A DNA stretch of 64,000 nucleotides, taken from the NCBI GenBank assembly GCA_020736575.1, contig JAGPYM010000056.1, positions 84,931 to 148,930 of the forward strand, in the 5' to 3' direction. The DNA is from Thelonectria olida. Lineage: Eukaryota > Ascomycota > Sordariomycetes > Hypocreales > Nectriaceae. Shown here piece by piece: positions 32,361 through 43,651 of this stretch; position 1 is the first letter of the stretch, and every line of letters starts with the position of its first letter. A program made the position numbers and the translations under genes. Under the pieces are notes generated by a model. The model saw only the letters and a list, made by a program, of their open reading frames with translations. It had not been told where the DNA came from and did no database searches.

Positions 32361-32461
32361 TTCACGTGATGCCAAACTACTACAATGAAGTGAGAAGAAT
32401 CGATTGATGTAGCTATACCGCCCGAAAACTTCTCAATCGCTCCCGTTTGACCTGTAAGCTA

Positions 32462-34901
32462 TTAGATATCACCCTCTACAGCCTCTGGATCACACGGGAG
32501 GCCTATCCCGCCCTCAGCTGACGGTCTAATATGTCCCTCTCGCAGCCAGTTACCGATACACTCAATCTTCTCAATGCTCTCAATCAGCAATCGTAGCCTA
32601 TCCCATCTAGCCGTGCGTCTAGCACCTGAAAAGGTCCGCTCCGGCTCTGCTGATTCTGCTGGTACAGACAGGATATCGATAGCCATACGGCTAAGCCGTG
32701 GGTACGCTGTACGAACGTCCTCACTACACCACCATTGAAGGGGCGTGGTGCCCCCTGCAAGTGCGATAGGAGCCTCTGAGATAAAGCTATCGAAATCATC
32801 CTTGCCCCGTGCTCTCGCCATTGTCTTATGTCGCAGCTCTAAGCGCATCTTTGAGAGCATCGTATCCTTCTTTCGCTTTAATAAAGGAGGCACAGCCAAG
32901 GATTGCTCTGAGAGCTGTATCTCGACATCGTGATTGTACTCTTCCTTCCAGAGACTGCGGGCGGCGGCAAACGCGCCCTCGTGCCATTCCTCGGGCCAAC
33001 ATTCTTCGATATAGCTCTTACGTTTGGAAGGATCGAGAAGGAGGGCGGCGGCATATACGGAGACATCCTCGGTCATAGTGTAATACTTATCGAGTATAAA
33101 CCAGCACATATCGATAGAGCGAATTATACGATCATCGCGATTGCTCGGCTGCGAGTAGTGGGCCTAATTGGCTGATTAGCTTGCCATATAAGCTATAGAT
33201 AAAGCAGAAAAATGTAAAAACTTAGCCGTATACCTTCCACTTTTCGCAGTGTCCTAGGAGAAGGTCCAGTAGCTCAAGTGACTGTGAGATTGATGCCATA
33301 GCGCCTTCAGCTTCCAGCGTGGCCTCATAGAAAGGTTGAAGGAATTCTAGCGTTCTTTCTAGCATTTCCCAATCCCTGCTGCTAAGAGTATTGCCTTCGA
33401 GATCATTATCATGTTCAGCAGTAAACTGGATGATCTGTGACTTCTTCTTTAACGCAATAGTGATAACTCTATGCCATGATGACCATCTCGTGATATTATC
33501 GATACCTAGTTGCTTACCTACAGCATCGTACCACTGATCGTTGTGTAGAGCTGAGCTCCGTATATAGACTGCAAGTGCATGAAGTTTTGCTAGCGTTGGA
33601 ATGCCTTGCCAGCCAGCGAAGCGCTTATCGTTTTTGCTGGCTTGCTGATGCGTAGTTGCGGCTCGCTTGCCTCTCGCCTTTATAGATCTTCTCGTGGGCT
33701 GCTCCTGCCGCTCTTCCTGCTGTTGTTCTTGCTGCGTCGTGGTGTCCGAATATGCCGCAATCTCCGCCGGACCCAGCTCATGTAATTGCTGTGAGAACTC
33801 CTCTAGCATAGTTGAACCTGGCTCATCGGCAGCAGCTTCGAGTGCAGCTCCAAGAGCTGCTTTTGAGCGAGCAAGAAGGAATGCTTGTAAGGAGAGATTG
33901 ATAATATGGCCGATGCAGCGGATTCTGTGGCGTTTGTGAGGGTACTGAGCCTATATTATAATTTAGTATAAGCTACAGAGGCATAAGCGGCTCAGAGTGA
34001 AACTTACACCTGATTCCGCCTCCAAAACCTTTGATAGCTCCTCTAAACAGGTGTCGTTTGATGTAGCATTATCGCCTATATAATAGCCAAGGTTTTAAGC
34101 AGTAATATTGAACTTCCGTAGCGTACCGGCGATCAACTCAGCCTGCGTAGCACCAGAATGGCTGTATTTGCACTCTGGCAGTCCTAGTAGTGCTTTCTGA
34201 AGCTTGAAGTCTTCATCGACCCATTGAGCGCATACAGCGAGTACGCCATGGCGATGTGGCGATGTCCAGAGATCAGAAGATATGTGTATCTTCTACTGCG
34301 TTGTTTGAAGCCTCTCGGCGATTTGTGAGCTGTATAACGAGTAGTTCGAGTTAATATAGCCCATAGCCTGCTTTCGATCGTTGATGAGAAGGTCCCCGAT
34401 GGCTGGATTACATGGCAGAACCAGATCTCGCAGCTCAGAGTACTCAACTGCCGAAAAGGGCAGTCTGCGCCTTGTTAGAAGCCCCACAACTGCCTCAATA
34501 TAGGCTTGCTTATTAAAACAGTTGCGGAGAGCAGCCTGCGAAGGACGGGAGACGATATACGAATCGATAGCGCCAGACGAAACACCCGAGGAAAATGTAC
34601 TAGATGGAGTATCATTTGCAGCCTCGCTTGCTCGTATAAGGGCTCGGTGAGCTGTTTCTGCATGGTGTATAGCGTTTCCAGGCACCCGATTCGACCATGG
34701 AGGATTCTGTCAGTGAAGACAAACGTAAGCACGATGACCCTTGGTCTTTCTGCGCTTCGGGCCAAGCTCAACTTGGAGGTGTTTATCGGGATAATCTATA
34801 TAGAAAAAGGCGTTGAAATTCCATGAAAGTTTCGATGCAAACGAGCCGATAGAAGCGTTGTTAGTCATTGAGACTGATACCTCAGAAGCCTGAGAAGCCA
34901 T
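32462..34901 (-). pseudogene. hAT transposase (second family), interrupted
   Basis: Reading from 34901: MASQASEVSVSMTNNASIGS, then a block ending SNYSLYSSQIAERLQTTQ, a TAG, and KIHISSDLWTSPHRHGVLAV, the hAT core strand. A TAA follows before NLGYYIGDNATSNDTC, where a DN motif is typical. After an intron-like gap the frame resumes with CIGHIINLSLQAFLLARS, a Gln/Glu-rich insert and NITRWSSWHRV. The C-terminal dimerisation domain (32462-33109) has PLQWW, LSRMAIDILSVPAESAEPER and TFSGARR. The two stops and a further frame break between 33222 and 33109 inactivate it. The sequence is clearly different from the two identical copies at the window's left end and at 26.9 kb, so it is a separate hAT family and an older insertion. 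Confidence 0.78.
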
Positions 34902-34904
34902 AGG

Positions 34905-35286
34905 TGCTAATACGCAGTATGTTACTGCATGGCGTGAGTTAACTGAAGAGTTTTCTTTAAGATCTAATCAAGAGATTGTTGGGTAGAGAGATTGGTGCTG
35001 GCATGAAGTGTATTTGGAGTGTGTCACATCCAACCGACCAAAGGGTCACACGTTTGATCAAACCGGAAGGAAGGTCTTCCAGCTGTTCAGACAGGCTGTT
35101 CAGACAGGTTGTTCAGACCGGCAGCCCGGAAGTTCGGACTTCCCGTCAGAGGTTGGTATCACCTATGTCTCCCAAAAAGCAAGTTCTTCAACACAACGGC
35201 CCCGGAGGCCCAATTCATCTTAGTATAAGAACCCGAACTATTTCCACTCATTAGATAGAAAAATCAAGAGCCAATCAGGACCCCCT
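34905..35286. other. Non-coding interior of hAT element
   Basis: Contains an imperfect direct repeat of CTGTTCAGACAGG-type units near 35082-35117. No gene seen. Confidence 0.5.
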
Positions 35287-35415
35287 CCCTTATATGAATA
35301 TGCATGAATATGGATACATAAGTACATATTATATTCATATATTATATGGATATGAATATGAATATATTCATGCATATTCATATAAGATGTTATTTGAATA
35401 TTCATATAGCCATGT
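35287..35415 (-). repeat. AT-rich inverted repeat, right
   Basis: Inverse partner of 32253-32360, slightly longer through expansion of the ATATTCATAT units. Confidence 0.65.
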
Positions 35416-36329
35416 CTGGTTGGACCGACAATGAGACAGGTCTTGAGTGGCTCAAGCACTTTGATCAGCATACAAAGACCCGATCCAACGGTCGCTATCG
35501 TCTTCTGATCCTCGATGGGCACGAAAGCCACCACTCGACGGACTTTGAGGTATATTGTGAGGAAAACAATATCATCACGCTCTGCATGCCACCTCATTCT
35601 TCTCATCTACTTCAGCCTCTTGATGTCGGGTGCTTTGGGCCGCTCAAAAAGGCCTACGGTCGAGAAATTGAGCATTTGATCCGATGTTCTATAACCCACG
35701 TTTCGAAGACGGAGCTCTTTCCGGCCTTTTATGCTGCCCACCAAGCCACTATGACGGAAAGTAATATCAAAGGAGGTTTTCGAGGGGCTGGACTTGTTCC
35801 TTTGGACCCAGAAAGTGTTATATCGAAGCTTGATGTGCAGCTACGGACTCCAACACCGGTTGAGGAGGAGGCCAGCCTCCCCGATCCTTGGGTCTCAAAG
35901 ACGCCAAAAACGGTGCTTGAGGCCAGCTCTCAGTCTGAATACCTTGAAAGGAGAATCAGACGGCACCATAGCAGCTCTCCAGCCTCTATTCTTGAGGCCC
36001 TTAAGTCATTTTCTAAGGGGACGAAGGCAATAATGCATGAGATGGCATTATTGAAGTCTGAGATGCAGACCCTCCGGCAGTCAAATGAGGCCCTTAGCAA
36101 GCGGCGCAGAGTAAAAAGAAATCGCCTGCAGAATAGAGGGAAGATGACTGTAGATGAGGGAAGGGAAGCAATTGGTCAGATGGATGACAATACGCAAGTA
36201 GTGGCCGAATCATCGAGAAGTGGTGGTCAAGGAGAATCGGGGCGAGTAAAGGAAAGGCGTTGCGGAACATGCGGCAAGATTGGACATAACACAAGAACAT
36301 GTCAGATAGTTGTTAGGACGTCTGGGTAA
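35412..36329 (+). pseudogene. Pogo-like transposase B, C-terminal part only
   Basis: Open frame from the junction: MSGWTDNETGLEWLKHFDQH, second catalytic site LILDGHESHHST, third QPLDVGCFGPLKKAYG with Asp present. Then come a linker (LRTPTPVEEEASLPDPW), a coiled coil (MHEMALLKSEMQTLRQSNEA) and a zinc knuckle CGTCGKIGHNTRTC. Upstream AT repeats happen to stay open to 35346, but that part is not transposase. Without both helix-turn-helix domains and the first catalytic Asp it cannot be active. About 306 residues of transposase remain out of about 560. Confidence 0.85.
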
Positions 36330-36450
36330 TATTATAGCGATTGATTTCATTTGATCAGATGCTTTATTGTGTTTTTATTCTATGTTTTGTGTTGATGGTT
36401 GGAATTTTTGTTGCACTCGCTGATATGTTGCACTCACTGATGAAGTACGT
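35412..36450 (+). mobile_element. Pogo-like transposon B, 5-prime truncated
   Basis: The 3-prime end finishes GAAGTACGT at 36450, followed by TA (36451-36452), like copies A and C. The 5-prime two thirds are missing and replaced by the AT-rich hAT end. Nucleotide and protein similarity to copy C is high. Confidence 0.8.
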
Positions 36451-36452
36451 TA

Positions 36453-36946
36453 ACCCTTTTTGTTTCATCATGAACGAGTTCGGTGAGTTTCGGGTGTTTC
36501 TTGGCAGAAAGGGGAATTTCATCGCTACCGCACGATCCAACCTCAAATGGAACTCAGAACCGAAAATAATGGCTATCCGAAAGGTATCACTAGATGACTT
36601 TTACTGGTTCTCGGAATGCTCAAATCAGCAACAAAGGAGACTAGAAGACCTGAACGAATTTGCAAGGTCAGTTCGTTCGCAGCTCCTCCAGAGGCATGAT
36701 TCCAGGGAACACTACAACTCCTTGCGCGCAAATCAACAACGAGACGGATGCACGGCTTGAGCGAGGTGTCATTTTGTTCAGCTCAATTAGGCGAGCCTAC
36801 TTATCATATTTTTATGCCCGTGCAGGCCTTGATCGTCGATGAATACCGAGATCCGTAAAAATTTACAGTCCTTTTGGTGATGTCAAGGGCTTGGCGGTTT
36901 TTAGCGGGGTTTTCCGAAAACCCGCCACGCAATCCGACCTGTTACA
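36453..36946. other. No gene recognised
   Basis: A 139-codon frame (36341-36760) begins inside the pogo end and continues as NEFGEFRVFLGRKGNFIATA, without a known domain. Confidence 0.4.
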
Positions 36947-37165
36947 TCCACTTCTTGTTACCTGCCCGCTCACTGCTCCCATGCCATTAGACAACGGCAT
37001 TTTCAATGCCTCCAAGGCTGCTTATCGCAAAGAACTTCATAAATCGGCGTCACTGACGGATTCCGCACCAGTGGATAATGCCAACTTCATCAAGGCCTAT
37101 GGTAAAGCCAGGGAAGTCGGCATGACCCGCAAGAATATCCTCTCAGGCATGCCCTGTCGGAGGAT
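36947..37165 (+). pseudogene. Small remnant of another Fot/pogo-type transposase
   Basis: The frame encodes PLDNGIFNASKAAYRKELHK, then DSAPVDNANFIKAYGKAREV and GMTRKNILSG. This is the segment after the third catalytic Asp of DDE_1 transposases (QPLD.G.F..LK.AY). It is not the A/B/C subfamily nor the 4116-5992 element, so a fifth DDE_1 lineage is represented. Both sides are lost. Confidence 0.65.
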
Positions 37166-37281
37166 TGCATGTTGGCACCGAAGAGCATTATTTGGTTAGG
37201 ATATTAGATCGGTAGAACTCTATGGCAATTTTTTTTTAATAAAAAAATTGGATTCATCGATATCCCTCTGGGTGTCGTAGT

Positions 37282-38687
37282 CTACAAGTATGCTTCATTC
37301 TCGCTAATCCCAGCCCCTTCACTCGTTGGCATGCCCTCATCGAAGTGATTCTGGTAGACATGCGAGCTGCGCTTTAGCTGACGCGTCGACGACTGCGAGC
37401 TGCCATCTTCGTCTTCTTCCTCACGGTGTCTCGACGTGACTGTCACCCGCGTCTGGACAGTCCTCGTGATACCTTTGGACGCTGGCTTGCCGCTTGCGTC
37501 CGCCTCGATGTGCGCCTCGTTATGGCTGGAAAAGAATTGGCTCGTGGCCTCTAGACCGGTCTTATTACCAGAGGGCCCGGCCGCCTGGGTATTACCCCTG
37601 AACTTCGACTGCAGCTCTGTACCCTGTGCGTAGTCGTTGTTATAGGAACTGTAATCGCCCGTAGCGCGAGCGACCTTAACAATGAGGGAAGAAATGTTCA
37701 TCTCGATCTGGAGTTTGATAGTGTAGACAAGAGGATGGAATTGCACGTAACTAGGAAGCGATTGTCAAAACGAGCACGTTCGAATCAACTCATTGGGCGA
37801 GACTTACATAAAACCGTTACCGATAGACATGCTACCGATAAGAATAACCTGGGTACCAATGGGTCAGTCTGAGGTCGCCAGCCACTGTTGTCCTCCGAAG
37901 GTTTCAAGACTCACGTCGAGGCTCATGGATATCGCCACCATGAATATGTTGAACCGGAATAGAGGAGTATACTTGTCGAGACCATTGGCGATGAGCCTGA
38001 CTCTTATCAGATAGATAAAGTAGAGGTGCAGACTCGCGTCGATCACTAGGAAGATGGCCTTTTCGGTGCGATCGTAATAATGGTTGACATGCACCCACAT
38101 CGCAGATATTTGCAGCTGCGCGGGGATCCAGATAATGAAGCCACTGACGTTGATGAGGCCCAGTATGATGGCTACGCCCCAACGAATCTTGGCAACATTG
38201 CGTTTGTCGATCATTAGGAGACCGATTCGATTGATAATGATACCACAGATGCACTGGATTTGAACGACCCAAAGAACCACTGCAACAGACGGTCAGCTTG
38301 AAGTCGCTCCGAAAGCCGACAGGACAAGAGGCGGCATACGAAAAAAGAAGTAAATCCAAAAGCTGCGCAACAACTTGTCAGCTCCTCAAGGGTTCCTGGA
38401 CTATATAAAGGTATTCTCTCGACGAACCTTGGCTCAATGAACCCCCGAAGAAAAACCCAAGACAAAACACCAATCACCATGTTGACGATCCATTCTGCCC
38501 AAACCATGATCACGTACGGTTGTACGCGATGAGAACGCTTCCACAGTGCCCGCGTCTGCTGGACAGCCTTAGTGCATAAAAAGACTCCCGTCGCGAGTGT
38601 GCAGCCCCAGATAATACTGGCGACTAGGAGGTCGTCGAAACTTGGTGGGACTACCACATAGGTGTCAGGAACGAGAAAGCCGGGCAT
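37282..38687 (-). CDS. Seven-helix fungal integral membrane protein, intact five-exon gene
   Basis: Exons 38687-38428, 38340-38362 (23 nt), 38279-37915, 37848-37808 and 37750-37282 join in frame with GT..AG introns of 57-66 nt to give 385 residues. The start at 38687 (MPGFLVPDTYVVVPPSFDDL) was preferred over an in-frame Met 24 codons upstream because the hydrophobic start of the family begins here. There are seven predicted helices: ASIIWGCTLATGVFLC; MVWAEWIVNMVIGVLSWVF; WIYFFFLVLWVVQIQC..GI; VAIILGLINVSGFIIWI; AIFLVIDASLHLYFIYLI; FNIFMVAISMSLDV..GN; and FHPLVYTIKLQIEMNI. A Ser-rich cytoplasmic tail follows (SFFSSHNEAHIEADASG-like, RHREEEDEDGSS). The pattern IIINRI.LLM and FNIFM is typical of a large fungal 7TM family without assigned ligand. 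A receptor-like role is inference. No damage is seen. Confidence 0.78.
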
Positions 38688-39653
38688 GCTGGTATGTTGC
38701 TGAAAATAGATGGTTCTCACTGGCGACGGAGCATGTATGAGGCACTCCAAATGGTACATTCAATGTTTGGTCAATGTTAGTGGTGGTAAGGAGCTGAATT
38801 GGAATCGATTATTTATATTCCTTGGGAACCACACAAAAAGCCACCACGGCTTCACAAATCCTCGTCGTCTCCTCAATAGCAAGTGCACCGCTAGACTAGT
38901 GGCTTCGTACGAGTTGGATCCACCGCACTCTGGTCTCTTTATGGTGCCACAACTCCAACAGACAAAAACTGGGGTTTGCTCCGGCCCGAAAATGGGACGT
39001 GCGGGGTTGGGATTCCTTATTTTGTTCCCCGGATCTTCATTTGCCCCACCCCCGGTAGTCCTTATTTCATTCCCTTGAGCCTGTTTTGTCAAGCGAAGGA
39101 GGGCCACTTACAGGAGAATAGATGGTGTCATTTTAATGGGCAAAGTTGAGTATTCTCTTGCCTAATTTTTCATTTTCCTGGCCTGTAATCGCCCGGTTTT
39201 GGTTCCGTTGGTTGTGTGGTGTTTGTGGTGTCAAAGCGATACCTTTTCAGACATTGTGTTATGCACACTAACGATTCGAGACGCCTCTTGGGTCTTAGAC
39301 AACTCCCACCCACACTGTCGGCAACCGGGAATTTCGAAAAGACGTCCAAAACTTGGAACCTTATCCCCCTGACACTATCCGTACACCTTTCGCATTAGCT
39401 TCTCCGCCGTCGGATTTCGGACCAGACCCACAATTCGAGAAGCCCAAGCGGATGCGATAGCGCGTTCCAGGGACCTGGATATGATATGATGCTGATGACG
39501 AGGAATGGGCTAATAACTTTGTTCTGGCCATGAGATGCTGTGATAGAAAACTTGCTTGCTTTCACATGAAGATGGAGGGTGGTATTGGTAGTTAGCAAGA
39601 GAAGGACGAGTCATTACTTTGCCACGCATGCGAATTCATAATTATTCATTACA
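38688..39653. other. Intergenic; no gene supported
   Basis: Promoter side of the 7TM gene and upstream of the oleate hydratase remnant. Short frames only. Confidence 0.5.
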
Positions 39654-40134
39654 ATGTACTCCAGCAGTGGCAACTATGAGGCCTTTGCTCGGCCACCCAA
39701 GCCTGAGAGCACTGAGAACAAGAGGACTTGGATCGTTGGCTCTGGCCTGTCAACAGCCGCCTTCCTTGTTCGAGATGCACAAATGCCAGGCAAAAAAATT
39801 ACCATCCTCGAAGAGCTGCATCTCCCAGGTAGCGCGCTCGATGGCCTCAAGGTACCCGAGAAAGGGTGCGTCATTCAAGGAAGTCGAGAGATGGATCTGT
39901 CTCTAGGACTTGTTTCGCTCCAGCGCTTCTCTCGAGGAAGAGGGAGCTAGTGTCTTGGACTAGTTCTACTGGCTCAACAAGCGCGATCCCAATTTCTCGC
40001 TGCAAAGAGCCACGATAGAGCGCGGTCAAGATGCGGGAACCGGAAAGCTCTTCACGCTAAACGAGAAGGCGCAAAAAGAAATGATCAAACTCTTCCTCGT
40101 GGCAAGAAAAGAGGTTGAAGGATGGTAAGGAGCT
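39654..40134 (+). pseudogene. Oleate hydratase (MCRA family), N-terminal remnant
   Basis: [20 protein letters not shown] and [20 protein letters not shown] match the start of fungal oleate hydratases / myosin-cross-reactive antigens, including the FAD-binding VGSGL motif; then [20 protein letters not shown] and SREMD. A frame change follows near 39895-39945, then in a second frame SVLD-stop-FYWLNKRDPNFSLQRAT and LFTLNEKAQKEMIKLFLVAR, ending in a stop after EVEGW at about 40134. About 160 of roughly 600 codons survive, with one frameshift and one TAG (GAG to TAG). The enzyme would hydrate oleic acid to 10-hydroxystearate; this copy cannot. Confidence 0.8.
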
Positions 40135-41146
40135 AACGATGTGGTTACTAGAGAGGGTTAGAGTGTTCTTGATTAACAAGTTGAAGAAGTCACGGGTTGG
40201 GCAGCTATTATATGAGTATCATTTGGTGTAAAGTTATTGCTGATAACTTCCCTGCTATACTTGCCTACTCCAAAGGATCAAGTGCCACCTCAGGAGTGAT
40301 ATGAGGCGTTGTCTTAATTCGATGACAATTTACTCTGTACTAATGGTCGCGATCGACATGTCCGGGCCACTAAATGGGTTAGCTCTCCGGTAGCCAACAG
40401 CCTCAACTGCACTCACAGACGGGCATGGGCTCGGGTGCCTCCGGCCACTATACAACCATGACTCTTCCCCCAACAGAACAACCTCGCGTCAACCGTGCGT
40501 TTGCATCGATTAAGTTATATACAGGCATCCGTTCTGCCGCTACGGCATCAAATTCAACTCTGATAGATGTGAGTGTCGCAGGGCAAGAATCATATGCAGA
40601 GCCATGAATCGTGCACGCGGGGGATCCAATAAGATGCCTAGCAGTTGTCGCCGCCGCGGCTCAGTTCCTACGCTGCCCCTGCTTTTTTGCGGGGGGTAAA
40701 TCGCGAAGCCGAGACTAGACTTCATGCTTCTCCGACACTTGAACAGTTCAAGCATCTGCCAGGATCAATATTGCGCCTCAAGAAGAAGGTGCGTCCGGCC
40801 TAGACACAATCCGCAAACGGTGACATACTATATACATATCCGCCTGGTCATCTGAGGCTTCTCAGAGCTGTGGTGAAACAGCTGACGTTCATCAGGGGCT
40901 GCAGTGTGGCTGGAAAACTCAGCCGTGCCAGACTCAAGCCCCTATATGGTCCTTGAGTACAGGTTCGATCAGAGACCAGACTCTCTCTGCCTATGCCTGC
41001 AGTGGGGTTTAATGTAGGGTCGGCTCTTTGGAATATGGAGACTCTGCGAGTTCTGGGACAGGGGAAGTTTAGGTCAATTAAAAGGGCTGCAATGCAACTT
41101 AGACATGCTCCATCCCAAACCCTGCCCAATGCAACATCTGATCAAT
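40135..41146. other. Intergenic; no gene supported
   Basis: Frames at 40425-40607 and 40848-41129 lack domains. It should contain the promoter of the receptor gene at 41147. Confidence 0.45.
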
Positions 41147-42814
41147 ATGAATGCGCTGCTGGCTTTCTTCGTTTGTCTATTCTTTATCTGCCCGATATGG
41201 TGCGACGAGAGCCTGAAGGCCCCAATCGTCCCTGACTGTGCAGTGAGTGCAACGATGCTGTATGTCCCTCCAGATCTGCCGAAGTACTGACGCCTCTATA
41301 GCTGGAGTGTTTCGAAGAGGCGAAATCAAACTCTGCCTGCTCAAATGATCCGCAATGCCTATGCGCAGATAAAGTCCTAAGTGAGCATATCCTCACTTGT
41401 GTCAAACAATTATGCCTCCCGGAGGACATATTCGGTGAGTCACAACCACCGGCAACTTCAACGAATTGACCTAACAGATGGTCCGTAGCGACTGTCAATG
41501 CAACCTCGAATGCCTGCCATGCACCTCTACGAGATAAGCATCGGAAATTTGATATATTGACTACGACCTTGGCCATCGTTGCCTCGATGATAGTTGGCTT
41601 GAGGTTGTTTGAGAGGCTGCAGTGTGGCTCGGGCCTCTACGCTGACGACTATCTCATTATATTCAGCCTTGTTAGGCAGTCCTTATCCAGAAGTATTAGT
41701 ATAGCTGCTAATGGCTCTTACAGATGGTTGATATAGCTAACTCAGTAGTTTGCATTCATGGGCGTAAGTTGCATGTGGTTCTTATTGAAGGTTTATTCAT
41801 ACTAAAATGCTATTAGTTTCACCCAATGGATTGGGCAAGGATGCTTGGACTGTCAGTGCGGAGCAGATTACGGCTTTCCTACACGTAAGCTATAGCCCAT
41901 TCTCAACAGAGATTTGCTAACACTTTCTTAAGTTTCTTTATGTGGGTTCGATTTTATACACCACTACAGTCTTCTCTGTGAAGCTCTGTATCCTTCTCTT
42001 CTACCTTCGTATTTTCCCTGGAATTACCATTCGGAGGCTTATATGGGCGACTCTTATTCTGAATATGGTCTGTCTTGTGGTCTTTAATATTATAACCCTA
42101 ACCGCATGCCGCCCGATCAGCTATTTCTGGCAACGTTGGGACGCGCTACACGACGGTCAATGCAATAATCTTAATGCTATGGCCTGGGCTGGCGCTACTA
42201 TCAGTATTATTATAGACTTCTGGATGCTTGGGCTTCCACTATCGCAGCTTGTACATCTGCAGATACATTGGAAAAGAAAACTTGCCGTTACCTTAATGTT
42301 CGGTGTGGGTACTTTGTAGGTTTCTATCTTCTCCTTTATACTTGCGCAAAACTAACTTATAATATGCAAGTGTCACAGTTGTCTGCATCCTCCGACTTCA
42401 GGCTCTTGTGGCATGGGGTCATACCATCAACCCCACGTGTAAGCTAGCTATCCCCTATTCTTGCTCGACGCTCTCCTCACTATCGTTATAGGGGATGCGT
42501 TTTCTACTTGCTACTGGTCCATTATCGAACTCAATGTCGTAATCTATTGCGTTTGTATGCCGAACCTCCGGCTCCTGCTCCTCCGATTGTTCCCAAGGAT
42601 AGTTGAGTTGTCCGGTACGCGTTCGACCAATGTTCGAAACACGTCATCAGCATCTCGCATAAAAAGGACCAAGGAAAATGACCCAGCAGACCACAGTACC
42701 AGCACCTATTACACACCGACTTTCCATCAAGACTGTGAGCCGAAAGGTTCTTCGAGTACTACCGAGTTGGTTGAATTAGTACGGCCCACCAGCGGCAGTA
42801 AAGCTACCGTTTAG
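41147..42814 (+). CDS. CFEM-domain PTH11-like G-protein-coupled receptor, intact eight-exon gene
   Basis: Eight exons (41147-41242, 41302-41434, 41489-41670, 41724-41763, 41817-41884, 41933-42315, 42371-42438, 42492-42814) join in frame to 430 residues. A signal peptide (MNALLAFFVCLFFICPIWC) leads into a CFEM domain with eight cysteines at 31, 35, 45, 51, 53, 65, 70 and 86. Seven helices follow, including ILTTTLAIVASMIVGLRLFE, FLYVGSILYTTTVFSVKLC, RLIWATLILNMVCLVVFNI, MAWAGATISIIIDFWMLGL and IIELNVVIYCVCMPNLRLLL. Conserved family words include NGLGKDAW, LFYLRIFP, ACRPISYFWQRWD, C.N.NA and NPTW. The tail is Ser/Thr-rich. Rice-blast Pth11 senses surface cues through the G-protein/cAMP route; a sensing role here is inferred from the family. 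Exon phases all agree, which is strong evidence that the gene is real. The plasma membrane is the expected location. Confidence 0.9.
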
Positions 42815-43651
42815 TGCCTGTAGATGGAGTAATCGTGTGAGCAGGAGTTGCAGAACCCAACATGTCTTGGGCAGGTTTGGGGGTCGGATTGTAGGCCTGA
42901 TATGAGTATCTGAGTAGGGACTATCGAAAACCTTTTTTTGATATAGAAGCAATAGGAACCCTCGAAATAGCATTTGCATTATTATGATTGCATTTACTCT
43001 TCACCGGGTCCGTCCCCTAGGCCATATCAATATTCGTCTCTAGGCATCGAAAAAGAAGATAGTAGTTAAGACTAGCCTTCTCCAATATCTTCCTTCAGTA
43101 CGGGTGCGAGTAGTTCCCTTTCGTTGCTCGTTGCCATAATCTAATACTATAAACGATTCCTCTCAGACACATCGGCTTTCAATTCCTAACTTCACTACCT
43201 ATCACCAGCAGTCGCCCGTCTTACTTTGAAGACTTGTCCGACCTTCGAAATAAACATTTAGTGTCCACATTCCATATCTTGACTTAAATCCCAAAGTCAT
43301 TTCCGTATCTCAAAATCTATCCCATATCCCAAATCAATCCCTAGATCTGCGCCGGCAAGCATGAAGGATCTACCTCTGTATAATGTCAATGTCGCCAGAG
43401 GCGGCCATTTTGAGGGCGCTCTTTCGTTTACTCCTGCTTTGCTCGCTTGACGGTTGGGCTACAATATAAGGCACCCTCTGGAGATATCTTCCGCGTTGAT
43501 GCCCCGAGGGAAATATTGTTAAGGCACAAGGGCTTAACAGCTGACCCCAATTTCTCCTGTTATCAGTTGCTTGCCTGCCTGCAGAAATATCTGCGACAGA
43601 AACTGCGTCGTCGCTGGGAGAGCTAGTCCTCAATCTATCAATCAGGTGCTC
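42815..43651. other. Intergenic; no gene supported
   Basis: 3-prime flank of the receptor gene and the distal end of the ligase remnant. No domain in any frame. Confidence 0.5.

Larger units (their letters stand above)
32253..35415 (-). mobile_element. Second hAT-type element with AT-rich terminal inverted repeats
   Basis: A decayed hAT transposase lies between two inverted AT-rich blocks: 32253-32360 and 35287-35415. The outer 21 bp (ACATGGCTATATGAATATTC plus A) and inner 26 bp (starting CATATTCATGCATATTCATA) match in inverse orientation; the middle of each block is diverged but built of the same ATATTCATAT units. They are probably the element's ends. The right end abuts a truncated pogo transposase (frame resumes at SGWTDNETGLEW), so this element either inserted into that pogo copy or recombined with it. 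No target duplication is recognisable. The right interior (34905-35286) contains no coding sequence. Confidence 0.6.
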
